IMG/VR virus record: IMGVR_UViG_3300031539_008099
Location: 1-48,228 of that record
Reading direction: 5' to 3' (one strand)
DNA length: 48,228 nucleotides
DNA from: a virus
Part shown: piece after piece, positions 29,976 to 37,950 of the stretch
Numbering within the stretch: the first letter of the stretch is position 1
How the letters are laid out: every line of letters begins with the position of its first letter
The notes under the pieces: generated by a model
The model's input: only the letters and a program-made list of their open reading frames with translations
What the model was told of the DNA's origin: nothing
The model's database searches: none
Translations under genes and position numbers: made by a program

Positions 29976-30650
29976 ATGCCAGGAGTTTTTATCTGGGGGT
30001 GCGAGAATCCAGAAGACGGAAGAAACTGGATTCCAGTTAAAGTTGGGCCTGATGGAAGTCTTTTTGTTAGTGTGGCTGAAGTTGCACTTGATTCTGGAGT
30101 AGCTACTGCTGGAACAGCCAACACTCTTACTGATAATACCAAGGGCTGGCAGGTCGATATCTTTAAGGACGCCATAATTGAGATACTGGATATTTCTACT
30201 GGCATTTCATATACCAGAGAGATTGATTCTAATACTGCCGATACCCCAAATTTTGCTACCCATCCCTTACCAGCAGCAGTTGTTGCAGGTGATACTTATT
30301 CAATAAAGAGAGTAGTCAATTCGCTTAGTCCATTGGCTCGGGCTGAGGTGCATAATGTTGCGGTTGTGGGGGGTGCAAATATTCTAGGTGCTGCGTTAGC
30401 TCCGGTTAACACACCAGCATTGTTTAGACTCACGGCAGGATTTGATACTGCTGGCATACTTAGCATTATACTGATTCGAGGTGGAGTCCCTATGACCCAA
30501 AATTTCAATCATGGAGTTGTTTTGACAGCTAACTCGCTTTTTATGTTTGACGCAGTTTTGCATTCAGGCGACACGTGCAACTTTGTCTACTCAGTGAATG
30601 CACAGCTACAGACTTTTCGTTTGGATGAAATTGTAGCCGCTGTTTGGTAG
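29976..30650 (+). CDS. Beta-rich structural-like protein, 224 aa
   Basis: It starts MPGVFIWGCENPEDGRNWIP after GGAGAATAAA. An N-terminal beta domain (to about 110) is followed by a C-terminal sandwich with GILSIILIRGGVPMTQN and LFMFDAVLHSGDTCNF, a pattern I associate with repeated small phage surface proteins. Located immediately upstream of the homing endonuclease gene. Confidence 0.55.
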   Translation: MPGVFIWGCENPEDGRNWIPVKVGPDGSLFVSVAEVALDSGVATAGTANTLTDNTKGWQVDIFKDAIIEILDISTGISYTREIDSNTADTPNFATHPLPAAVVAGDTYSIKRVVNSLSPLARAEVHNVAVVGGANILGAALAPVNTPALFRLTAGFDTAGILSIILIRGGVPMTQNFNHGVVLTANSLFMFDAVLHSGDTCNFVYSVNAQLQTFRLDEIVAAVW

Positions 30651-30658
30651 GGGTAAAT

Positions 30659-31411
30659 ATGGGATTTCAAAAAGGATATACACCTTGGAATAAAGGACTC
30701 ACAAAAGCTACAAGTGAGATTCTGGCAAATGGCGCCGCATATAAAAGCCAGTATGTGAGATTTGTTTTCCCTGATTTGATGCCATCTTTGAATTTAGCCT
30801 ATCTTCTTGGGGTTATGAAAGGTGATGGCTGTATTAGTAGAAATATAAAGAGCCATAAGCATATTTTATTATTGACTGTTAAGGATAAGGAGTTGGCTGA
30901 AGAGTTTAATAAAGTCGTGAAAGGTATTGGGTTGCATCCGAACCTATGGCAAACTAGGAGAGGTTATTATCGAGTTGAGGCAAATTCTAAAATCTTTTAC
31001 GAGTGGTATAGAGATTTATCACTTAGATCCCTTCAAGGCTTATTGCCAACAGAAAGTGAGAAGGCAGTATTTCTGAGAGGTTATTTTGATAGTGATGGGG
31101 GCTGTTATCCCCTACATGGAATTGTGGCAACAAGCACTAATAGTAAATTATTAAAGTTCATTCAGAACCTACTTTTATCTTTACAGATTTGGGCGAGTTT
31201 TGAGAAAAATCACCTTGGGGGAACAAGTTTAAGAGTTCATTCTGGTTCGTGTGTGAAATTTAGGGAATTGATTGGTTTCGTCATAAGGAGAAAACAAATG
31301 GCGTTAGAACAATATGTTGACCATAGGTTAGAAATTCTATCTAAAGGTTATCACCCACGTTATGCAAAACTATTTAGGTCATTTGCAGAGCTATCCGCAG
31401 CTACTCAATAA
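30659..31411 (+). CDS. LAGLIDADG homing endonuclease, free-standing
   Basis: 250 residues with two LAGLIDADG motifs, LAYLLGVMKGDGC (46-58) and LRGYFDSDGGC (139-149), each with the required acidic residue. The N-terminus (KGYTPWNKGL) resembles a NUMOD-type DNA-binding motif. It lies between two structural genes, neither of which is visibly interrupted, so it is an intergenic mobile gene rather than part of an intron. It would cut an allele lacking the gene and promote its own spread. AGGGG precedes ATG 30659. Confidence 0.88.
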   Translation: MGFQKGYTPWNKGLTKATSEILANGAAYKSQYVRFVFPDLMPSLNLAYLLGVMKGDGCISRNIKSHKHILLLTVKDKELAEEFNKVVKGIGLHPNLWQTRRGYYRVEANSKIFYEWYRDLSLRSLQGLLPTESEKAVFLRGYFDSDGGCYPLHGIVATSTNSKLLKFIQNLLLSLQIWASFEKNHLGGTSLRVHSGSCVKFRELIGFVIRRKQMALEQYVDHRLEILSKGYHPRYAKLFRSFAELSAATQ

Positions 31412-31421
31412 AGGAATATGA

Positions 31422-31838
31422 ATGGGATTAGGACAGCAAGTAAAGTTCTTGGCCAGTCCTCCAAGGCTCTACACGGGAGCAGTGGTAGGCAACTGGCAAT
31501 CGGGCCTAGCATCCAGCGGGCAACCAGGGGACGATTTTCTTCTAATAGGGGCTCCAGATACTATCTACTACCCTTTGGGTATATTCGGCATACCGATAAT
31601 ACTTATATGGATTGGGGATTTAACCCCGGGTGCGACAATAACTTATCGCACTTATCTCACAGCATTCGGGGCTTTGCGTTTTAATTATGATGATGACTAT
31701 GTTGTTGGAGTTGATGAAGATATTATGGCCGTAGCTATTTGGACAGGACATGGACAAGCACGAATAGAGATAATGAGCGACGACCCTTTGGACAATGGAA
31801 CATCTATACCTTATGAGTATTCGTTGAAAACATATTAA
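31422..31838 (+). CDS. Small beta structural protein, 138 aa
   Basis: It starts MGLGQQVKFLASPPRLYTGA with GGAAT upstream. Strand-rich with aromatic residues (TIYYPLGIFGIPIILIWIGD, LRFNYDDDYVVGVDEDIMAV). Part of the same family-like set of small beta proteins; it could be a head or spike component. No family recognised. Confidence 0.55.
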   Translation: MGLGQQVKFLASPPRLYTGAVVGNWQSGLASSGQPGDDFLLIGAPDTIYYPLGIFGIPIILIWIGDLTPGATITYRTYLTAFGALRFNYDDDYVVGVDEDIMAVAIWTGHGQARIEIMSDDPLDNGTSIPYEYSLKTY

Positions 31839-31851
31839 GGAGAAATGATAT

Positions 31852-33636
31852 ATGCCAGGCGAGAGTATTCCTCAAGGCTTATGGCTTCCGCCAAGAACAG
31901 CCACTCTAGTTGTAGCTGCTAGTAATTCCTCTGACCGAGGTAGAGCGCAGGCCGATTTTGTCTGCGATGGAGTCAACGACCACATAGAAATCCAAGCAGC
32001 CTTGGATGCCCTTCCTGCTACTGGCGGAGAAGTATTCCTGCTTGATGGAACATATAACATTGAGGCTTCTCTAGCCCTTGATAGTTACCAGACATTGAGG
32101 GGTTGTGGCAGGAATACTATTCTCACTACTACTACTGCTGACCTTGACATCATTACTGCCACAGGCGGCGATGGAAGTGAGAAGGTGGGGATACTTATTG
32201 CCGACCTTTGTGTTGATGGGCAGGCAGGTGGCGTTGCTGGGGGTGAAGGAATATACCTGACCTATGTTGATTACAGCAAAATCACCAATGCGTGGTTACT
32301 GAATAATGCCTATGGCATTGATCTTAAGAATAGTAGCAACAACACCGTTACTGGCAACACCTGCCAGGGGAATCTTATAGAAGGAATTTGGTTATATCAT
32401 AGCAATAACAACACCATTACTGGCAATACCTGCCAGGGGAACAACTGCAATGGGATTTGTCTTTATAACAGCAATAACAACACCATTACTGGCAATACCT
32501 GCCAGGGGAACGGCGAGGACGGAATTTATCTTGAGTATAGCAACAGCAACAACACCATTACTGGCAATACCTGCCAGGGGAACGGCGAGGACGGAATTTA
32601 TCTTGAGTATAGCAACAGCAACAACATCACTGGCAACACCTGCCAGGGGAATCTTGACGGGGGAATTTGGTTATATCATAGCAATAACAATACCATTACT
32701 GGCAATACCTGCCAGGGGAACGGCGAGGACGGAATTTATCTTGATAACAGCAACAGCAACAACATCACTGGCAACACCTGCATAGAGAACTCTCAAACTA
32801 ATGATAATGCATACGCCAACATTTGGCTTGGAAGCTCTGATTATAACCTTATTGCCTCTAATCTTTGCCGAGCACCCACTATTGGCACTACTCTCACAAC
32901 AGGTGAAGCAGCAGGTGCAACAGAAATTCATGTAACTGCTATTACTGGCTTTGAAGTCGGCATGGGCGTGGTGATAGATTTAGATGGTCTGGGTGGTGGT
33001 ACAGAATACCACCATATAGTTGCAGTAGCTGCTGGCATAATAACAATTGATGCTGGGCTTACCAACATTCAAGCTGCTGGCGAGACAATAGATGTGCCAG
33101 AGGCACAGTATGGCATCAATATCTCTAATGATACCTGTGACAAAAACATCATCCAAGGTAATGACCTTCACGATTCAGGCAAGACAGCTAATTTTAACGA
33201 TGCTGGCACCTGCACAATAGTCAAGAGCGATAACCGGGAAATTGAGATAACCCAGGTTAAGAATTATGCCTATGTAAAGAATACTAGCGGTGGTGATTTA
33301 GTTGCTGGAGATGTGGTTAGCTATAAGGCAGTGGCAGCGGGGAATGAGGTTACTACTCCTGCCGCAGGGGGTGAAGACCAAGTATTCGGTATGTTAGGAG
33401 AGGATATAGCCAATAATGCTATGGGGTATGTTCAGGTTAGTGGCAAAACTGTTTTATTGAAGGCTACTAATGCCGTCGGTGGCAATATAGGAATTGGAGA
33501 TTTCTTATGTACTGAGATTGGCAACAGGGCAATGAAGGCTGGTGCTGGTGATATGGCTTTTGCTATAGCCTTAGAGGTTTGTGCTGCTGCTGATGTTACG
33601 ATTGATGCACTGATTGTAAGTTCGTTAAAGGTATAA
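31852..33636 (+). CDS. NosD-type right-handed beta-helix protein with repeats
   Basis: 594 residues. The start matches pectate-lyase-like proteins (VAASNSSDRGRAQADFVCDG, IEIQAALDALPATGGEVFLL). Residues about 160-310 hold at least seven coils of the pattern NTITGNTCQGNGEDGIYL, a classical parallel beta-helix. A C-terminal beta domain (about 460-594) follows with VKNTSGGDLVAGDVVSYKA, like tail or spike tips. Probably a depolymerase-like or binding spike; no catalytic residues were identified. Confidence 0.78.
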   Translation: MPGESIPQGLWLPPRTATLVVAASNSSDRGRAQADFVCDGVNDHIEIQAALDALPATGGEVFLLDGTYNIEASLALDSYQTLRGCGRNTILTTTTADLDIITATGGDGSEKVGILIADLCVDGQAGGVAGGEGIYLTYVDYSKITNAWLLNNAYGIDLKNSSNNTVTGNTCQGNLIEGIWLYHSNNNTITGNTCQGNNCNGICLYNSNNNTITGNTCQGNGEDGIYLEYSNSNNTITGNTCQGNGEDGIYLEYSNSNNITGNTCQGNLDGGIWLYHSNNNTITGNTCQGNGEDGIYLDNSNSNNITGNTCIENSQTNDNAYANIWLGSSDYNLIASNLCRAPTIGTTLTTGEAAGATEIHVTAITGFEVGMGVVIDLDGLGGGTEYHHIVAVAAGIITIDAGLTNIQAAGETIDVPEAQYGINISNDTCDKNIIQGNDLHDSGKTANFNDAGTCTIVKSDNREIEITQVKNYAYVKNTSGGDLVAGDVVSYKAVAAGNEVTTPAAGGEDQVFGMLGEDIANNAMGYVQVSGKTVLLKATNAVGGNIGIGDFLCTEIGNRAMKAGAGDMAFAIALEVCAAADVTIDALIVSSLKV

Positions 33637-34151
33637 TGAAAGTAGGAGACTGGAAATTGGAAGGTATAGCAGAAAGACTCCCAATGGAGAACTTCAGGAA
33701 GGGCGTTGCATCACCTGTGGCAGTCGTGCGCAGTGGAATTGCGGGTTACTTGTTCACCGCCGATGCAGAAATCCTCTATGTCCAATTTTGTGTTCCTAAA
33801 GGTTGGAATGGTAAGAGTGACCTTGAACTTATACTCCATTGTGTGCTTAATGCGGATGAGACTGCCAATGACCTAATAGACTGGGAGACATCAGTAATAA
33901 GTATTGCTGACCATGAGGATGTGGATGTTGCTGGAACTCAAACACCAGGGGCAAACCATGACATCGGAAATTTTAATGGTGCTGGCAGCTTCCATATGGT
34001 GCCAATAGTCCTAGATTATGACCATGCCACCTGCCCAATTAACCATGGGGATAACGTCTCCGTAACCTTGAGCAGAACAGCTAATGTTGGTACTGATGGC
34101 TATGTGGCTGGTGTGATAGTCATTGATATATGCCTGAAGTATAACATGTGA
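33636..34151 (+). CDS. Beta-rich structural-like protein, 171 aa
   Basis: The start overlaps the previous stop (TAATG). Two sheets are suggested (LYVQFCVPKGWNGKSDLELI, FHMVPIVLDYDHATCPINHG, GYVAGVIVIDICLKY). The composition resembles small phage surface proteins with a PKGWNG-type loop. Function inferred from context only. Confidence 0.55.
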   Translation: MKVGDWKLEGIAERLPMENFRKGVASPVAVVRSGIAGYLFTADAEILYVQFCVPKGWNGKSDLELILHCVLNADETANDLIDWETSVISIADHEDVDVAGTQTPGANHDIGNFNGAGSFHMVPIVLDYDHATCPINHGDNVSVTLSRTANVGTDGYVAGVIVIDICLKYNM

Positions 34152-34224
34152 AGATATAATGAGTTTCAAACGATTAAAGGAACTGGTTGATGGCGAATAT
34201 TGCTAATGTTAAAGGAGTGGCATA

Positions 34225-34413
34225 ATGAGTCTTAGTGGTTTAGCGAAGTTGATTATCGGGGTTCTGTTTACTGTAGGTTTTATCGTTCTCTGCGCTATGA
34301 AGATAGTGCCGCCGGAGGCATATTGTGCCGTGGCAGCCGCTACGATAACTTTCATTGTAGAGGAATGGCGTAAGGAAAAGGAGATTGATAGACTGCTAGG
34401 GAGGAAAGAGTAA
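34225..34413 (+). CDS. Two-helix membrane protein, 62 aa (holin-like size)
   Basis: Two hydrophobic helices, about 5-25 (GLAKLIIGVLFTVGFIVLC) and 31-46 (AYCAVAAATITFIVEE), followed by a strongly charged tail (WRKEKEIDRLLGRKE). This is the size and layout of a class II-like holin, but no other lysis gene is recognised, so it could equally be a virion membrane protein. AAAGGAG precedes ATG. It is the first of a run of coupled small genes. Confidence 0.58.
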   Translation: MSLSGLAKLIIGVLFTVGFIVLCAMKIVPPEAYCAVAAATITFIVEEWRKEKEIDRLLGRKE

Positions 34414-34553
34414 TGGGTTGGACATGGGAACAAGTAAAGGCGAAGATAGAGCAAGACGCCGCGCTGGATAAGATCGAGCAGGCAGTTGAAGAAATGGAAG
34501 CAGCAAAGCTGAATTTAGAGATGATTCTGGAGGGCAAAACATGGCACAGATGA
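34413..34553 (+). CDS. Small coiled-coil protein, 46 aa
   Basis: Its start overlaps the preceding stop (TAATG), and it overlaps the next gene by 13 bases. It starts MGWTWEQVKAKIEQDAA and is almost entirely helical (ALDKIEQAVEEMEAAKLNLE). Likely translated by coupling. Function unknown. Confidence 0.5.
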   Translation: MGWTWEQVKAKIEQDAALDKIEQAVEEMEAAKLNLEMILEGKTWHR

Positions 34554-34708
34554 TTTACTGCTACCACTGCCGTAGAATGGTTGCCTTTAAGCAGAAGGAT
34601 AAAGGAATCTTCTGTAAAGAATGTGGTCGTGAGATCTATTCTGAAAAGAATGTCGGCGCACCGTATCCCGACTCAAAAAGTCCAGAACCAGTAGGGACAG
34701 GAACATGA
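34541..34708 (+). CDS. Zinc-ribbon protein, 55 aa
   Basis: A four-cysteine ribbon with CYHC near the N-terminus and CKECG about 17 residues later, followed by a polar tail. GGAGGG lies seven bases before the ATG. Its stop overlaps the start of the next gene (ATGA). One of several small zinc ribbons in this genome. Confidence 0.58.
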   Translation: MAQMIYCYHCRRMVAFKQKDKGIFCKECGREIYSEKNVGAPYPDSKSPEPVGTGT

Positions 34709-34977
34709 GGGATAGGACATTATATCTATTTGCTTGGCCAAGCCAAGAGGACTTAGCCAGAGTATTAATACATATCCCGGTTGGGCTTTTAATAGGCTTC
34801 TCCTATTTTGCCCACTGGGCATTCCCTATCGTTCTTGGTTATCTGTTCTGGCAGTATGAAGAAAATGAGGACAGACATCTAAACGATGGTGCGTGGAAGG
34901 ATATAAAGGGGGCAATTTGGGGTCTTGGAATTTTGTCTGTTACAGTAGCTATACTTAAACTGTTGGGGTTGTGCTAA
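34705..34977 (+). CDS. Multi-pass membrane protein, 90 aa
   Basis: Hydrophobic segments at about 20-48 (VLIHIPVGLLIGFSYFAH, FPIVLGYLFW) and 70-89 (IWGLGILSVTVAILKLLG) suggest two or three membrane passes. Begins within the stop of the zinc-ribbon gene. Possible envelope or lysis protein. No family recognised. Confidence 0.6.
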   Translation: MRDRTLYLFAWPSQEDLARVLIHIPVGLLIGFSYFAHWAFPIVLGYLFWQYEENEDRHLNDGAWKDIKGAIWGLGILSVTVAILKLLGLC

Positions 34978-34995
34978 AGTTAGGAGAGTAATATA

Positions 34996-35151
34996 ATGAT
35001 TATGGGATGCCTGCGGGAAAGTTCCAAACGGAACAGGGATTCGGCTTTTCCAATTGCCTCTACCGGGCAATTGGGTTTCACCGAGCAGTCCTCCCCGTGC
35101 CAAGCGACGCTGGTCCCGGCGGTAAATGGTGTTTCAGGCATCCTAAAATAA
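34996..35151 (+). CDS. Questionable ORF across a structured element, 51 aa
   Basis: An ORF with GGAGAG upstream that runs through the inverted-repeat element described at 35004-35144. Its composition (serine-rich, scattered Cys) is not clearly protein-like, and it may be a by-product of a structured DNA or RNA. I list it because a ribosome binding site is present, but I favour the structural explanation. Confidence 0.3.
   Translation: MIMGCLRESSKRNRDSAFPIASTGQLGFTEQSSPCQATLVPAVNGVSGILK
35004..35144. repeat. GC-rich inverted-repeat element
   Basis: A region richer in G and C than its neighbours is closed by a perfect 9-bp inverted repeat, GGATGCCTG (35005-35013) and CAGGCATCC (35135-35143). 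Inside is a hairpin GTTCC-AAAC-GGAAC (35021-35034). A second stem, CCAATTGCC/GGCAATTGG with a 7-base loop (35050-35074), is extended by TCGG/CCGA. This resembles a small structured RNA, or a non-autonomous mobile element with terminal inverted repeats. No family recognised. Confidence 0.6.
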
Positions 35152-35163
35152 GGAGGTGAAGGC

Positions 35164-36162
35164 ATGGTAAAGATAGATGCAACTAGAGAAGCAAAAAGGA
35201 TAATCGAGGCGAAACACTATCCTAATGTTACGGGAACGGCAATAGGTTATAAAGTCATAAACGGGGAACGGACCAGGGATATTGGGGTGATAGTGTATGT
35301 TAAGCAGAAAGTGTCCGAGAAGCTATTGCGTCCCACTGACGTAATACCCAAAAAGATTGGCGATATTCCTATTGATGTTGTGCGGGCAGAGTTCAAAGCT
35401 CTTAATCTAGAGCCACCACTAATAGACTTTGAGGGTCCAGTGAAATCAGGATACTCTTGTGGCCATCCTGATATAACTGCGGGAAGCGTAGGTCCCTTTG
35501 CAAATAGAAATGGTAAAAAGTGTTTGGTGACCAACGCTCATGTGGGCGCAAACACTAACGATGGTGAGATAGGCGATCCACTGTATTACCCGGGTCCGTA
35601 TGATGGAGGCAAGCCGGAGAATACTATAAGCCACCTAGTCGCCACTATCCCAATTCAGATGATAGACAGTCTTTGTCCTATAGCCAAAGCTGTTGTTGGG
35701 AGTTTTAATTTCCTTGCCAAACTTCTTAAAAGACGAAGCAGATTGCTGCCACCTATCCGGCAGATTACAAATCAGGTGGATTGTTGTGTTCATGAATTAG
35801 CTAGTGGGGTTGAGATAGACGAGAACGCTCCTAACATTGGTAAGCCTATAGGAATTTCAGAAGCAGTATTAGGAATGAAGGTTCGCAAAACCGGGAGGAC
35901 TTCAGGATATACCGAAGGTGAAGTAACTGGCATTGAAGCTATGGTCCAGGTCTCTTATGGTGTGCAAGGGGTTGCTATATTTGAAGACCAAATCATCTCT
36001 GATATACCCTCCGCCGGTGGTGATTCAGGCTCAGCAGTATTTGAGAATAGCAAGCTGAGTAATCTAGTGGGTCTATTATTTGCAGGGGGAGAGGGAGTCA
36101 CGGTAATGAACCGGATGCAAACTGTTTTTGATAAGCTCGAAATTTCGTTAAGGAGTAAATAA
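35164..36162 (+). CDS. Trypsin-like serine protease
   Basis: 332 residues with a chymotrypsin-type triad: His126 in LVTNAHVG, Asp206 in NQVDCCVH and Ser288 in SAGGDSGSAVF. The first 90 residues are a separate alpha/beta domain (GTAIGYKVINGERTRDIGVI) with no signal peptide. GGAGGTGAAGGC precedes the ATG. A protease inside a virion-like cluster suggests a maturation or entry role; a trypsin-type fold would be unusual for tailed phage maturation. Confidence 0.8.
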   Translation: MVKIDATREAKRIIEAKHYPNVTGTAIGYKVINGERTRDIGVIVYVKQKVSEKLLRPTDVIPKKIGDIPIDVVRAEFKALNLEPPLIDFEGPVKSGYSCGHPDITAGSVGPFANRNGKKCLVTNAHVGANTNDGEIGDPLYYPGPYDGGKPENTISHLVATIPIQMIDSLCPIAKAVVGSFNFLAKLLKRRSRLLPPIRQITNQVDCCVHELASGVEIDENAPNIGKPIGISEAVLGMKVRKTGRTSGYTEGEVTGIEAMVQVSYGVQGVAIFEDQIISDIPSAGGDSGSAVFENSKLSNLVGLLFAGGEGVTVMNRMQTVFDKLEISLRSK

Positions 36163-36163
36163 A

Positions 36164-36343
36164 GTGGTAAGAATACTAGCCATTGCCCTTGAAACTGTTG
36201 GTATATGTGCCATCATTGGGGGGCTTGTATTTGAGGCACAAGTACACGCACAAATAGGACTTATTGTTATAAGCGGCGGTGCAGCTCTCATTGCTATTGG
36301 AGCCTTACTCTATGCTAAAATCTACAAAAATTGGAGGAGGTAA
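36164..36343 (+). CDS. Two-helix membrane protein, 59 aa (GTG start)
   Basis: Two hydrophobic helices, about 3-23 (ILAIALETVGICAIIGGLVF) and 31-51 (IGLIVISGGAALIAIGALL), with a basic tail (AKIYKNWRR). GTG start with AAGGAG ten bases upstream. The stop overlaps the next start (TAATG). Possibly part of the envelope. Confidence 0.55.
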   Translation: MVRILAIALETVGICAIIGGLVFEAQVHAQIGLIVISGGAALIAIGALLYAKIYKNWRR

Positions 36344-36639
36344 TGGCACTGAGCAAGAAAGAAAAGGTTGGAGTAGTGGGAGTAGGTATAGGAGTAGTAG
36401 CAACAGTAGTAGTAGTTGCTAGGGCTAAGGCAGCTCCTCTACCTAGCTTAGCTACTTTATTGGGTATAGTGTCTGATGCTGACACTGGAAAGCCGATAAG
36501 TGGCATCGAGGTAAGCCTGAATAGCTGGGTAAAAACTACTGGAGCAAATGGTAGATATGAATTCGCCAATATAGAACCTGGAACCTATGGCTTGGTTTTC
36601 ACTGACCCACAAGGAATGTACGAGAGGCTGGAGATCTAA
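36343..36639 (+). CDS. Membrane-anchored carboxypeptidase-regulatory-like protein, 98 aa
   Basis: It starts MALSKKEKVGVVGVGIG at the ATG overlapping the previous stop. A valine-rich membrane helix (about 9-26) precedes one transthyretin-like domain (ATLLGIVSDADTGKPISGIE, then GANGRYEFANIEPGTYGLVF), which matches the CarboxypepD_reg-like beta-sandwich. First of four neighbouring proteins with this domain. Confidence 0.7.
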   Translation: MALSKKEKVGVVGVGIGVVATVVVVARAKAAPLPSLATLLGIVSDADTGKPISGIEVSLNSWVKTTGANGRYEFANIEPGTYGLVFTDPQGMYERLEI

Positions 36640-37364
36640 TGATAACTCTAGAAGTTGGTATAAATAGGTTAGATGCTCAGCTAAGAATAATCACACCCGA
36701 ACCGCCTTTCACTATTGAAGGAATATGCTTCAGTAAAATAGGAGGACCTTTCTGTCAAGACGAGTTGGTTAGAGGAACTTACTATCCAATCATAAAAGTC
36801 CGGTATGAAGAAAGAGAAGGGTGGCCTGTTAGAATCATATTAGATGACCTTGAACTCATTATAAAAGGTCCATCATCAAGGTCCGATGCCCATTTATTTG
36901 ACTTTACGCCTGAACTTGATGCTGGCAAGACAACCGGTATAGGACCGCATACTCCGCCTAATGGCGTAGGCCATATCGCAAACATACTCGCAGCAAATGC
37001 TGGCATCTATACTTTTACTACAAAGTTGCATTATCAAGGAAAAGAAATTCTCTCGCATACAGAAGAAGTTATAGTGGGAGGAGCTGAAAGTGACTTCGGT
37101 TCATTCAGTGGCGTAGTACGATATTCAGATGGTTCACCGGCAAGCGATGTATCAGTCCTTACTTCAGGTTTATACACAGCGATATATGATAGGACAGATT
37201 CTGCGGGAGAATTCAGTATTCCTAGTATTTCAATTGGTAAACGTGCAGTAGATATTGGCCCGCCTGGAACCCAGACAACATTCGCTTGGTTTGAAACTTT
37301 CCAGGTAGATATTCAACTTGGTGATAACGTCTATGATTTTGATTTGGAGCATGCACATCGTTAG
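36639..37364 (+). CDS. Protein with C-terminal carboxypeptidase-regulatory-like domain, 241 aa
   Basis: The start overlaps the previous stop, after GGAG. The first two-thirds form a beta-rich domain of unknown family (PPFTIEGICFSKIGGPFCQ, YEEREGWPVRIILDDLELII). The last 75 residues match the transthyretin-like pattern (FSGVVRYSDGSPASDVSVL, AGEFSIPSISIGKRAV). Probably extends from the preceding anchored protein. Confidence 0.62.
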   Translation: MITLEVGINRLDAQLRIITPEPPFTIEGICFSKIGGPFCQDELVRGTYYPIIKVRYEEREGWPVRIILDDLELIIKGPSSRSDAHLFDFTPELDAGKTTGIGPHTPPNGVGHIANILAANAGIYTFTTKLHYQGKEILSHTEEVIVGGAESDFGSFSGVVRYSDGSPASDVSVLTSGLYTAIYDRTDSAGEFSIPSISIGKRAVDIGPPGTQTTFAWFETFQVDIQLGDNVYDFDLEHAHR

Positions 37365-37374
37365 GAGGTGAATT

Positions 37375-37944
37375 ATGTCAATAACATTAATCGCAGGTCA
37401 AACAACACTAAATGTAACAGTAACCCCAGTGTATGTTCCACCACAAACAGCAACTCTATATGGAGTAGTGACTGACGCTGATACTGGCCACCCAATCGAA
37501 TCTGTGAAAGTAGAAGTTCGGGCACCAGCTTTTGGTGGCGACCTGATAATCAAATCTGGTTACACTGATGCAAGTGGTTACTATGAAATTACTGATATAG
37601 ATTTAGAGGCTAATTATCTTCCTCCCAACGCTGTTTTATTCACGCATGACGAATATGAGTCAAAAACTGTACCAGTAGCATTTGAGCCTGGGGTAATAGA
37701 ACTGAATACGACTTTGTCTCCGATAGTTCAAAAACAAACAGCAGTTTTACAAGGGCTAGTCACTGATGCTGATACAGGAAGTCCCATAGTCGGAGTACTG
37801 GTAGAAGTTCTAGGAACAGGACTATCCACATATACTATTTCAAAGATTTCAATGTTAGAAGGAAATTATAAAATAACTGATATTCCAGTTGGGACTTATA
37901 CTATTAGGTTTAGCCATATAGATTATGAGACTTTGGAGGTGTAG
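37375..37944 (+). CDS. Tandem carboxypeptidase-regulatory-like domains, 189 aa
   Basis: Two transthyretin-like repeats: TATLYGVVTDADTGHPIESV, then DASGYYEITDIDLEA; and TAVLQGLVTDADTGSPIVGV, then LEGNYKITDIPVGTYTIRF. The shared GVVTDADTG/GLVTDADTG core shows recent duplication, and the same core occurs at 36343. GGAGGTGAATT precedes the ATG. Likely an external filament or stalk unit. Confidence 0.68.
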   Translation: MSITLIAGQTTLNVTVTPVYVPPQTATLYGVVTDADTGHPIESVKVEVRAPAFGGDLIIKSGYTDASGYYEITDIDLEANYLPPNAVLFTHDEYESKTVPVAFEPGVIELNTTLSPIVQKQTAVLQGLVTDADTGSPIVGVLVEVLGTGLSTYTISKISMLEGNYKITDIPVGTYTIRFSHIDYETLEV

Positions 37945-37950
37945 CTGGAC

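Noticed and set aside
32335-32790. Short tandem repeats as a CRISPR or mobile repeat
   Set aside because: The repeats keep codon phase and encode beta-helix coils (NTITGNTCQGN). They are protein repeats.
34159-34206. 15-codon ORF between 34151 and 34225
   Set aside because: Very short, weak ribosome binding site and no sign of conservation in the sequence itself.
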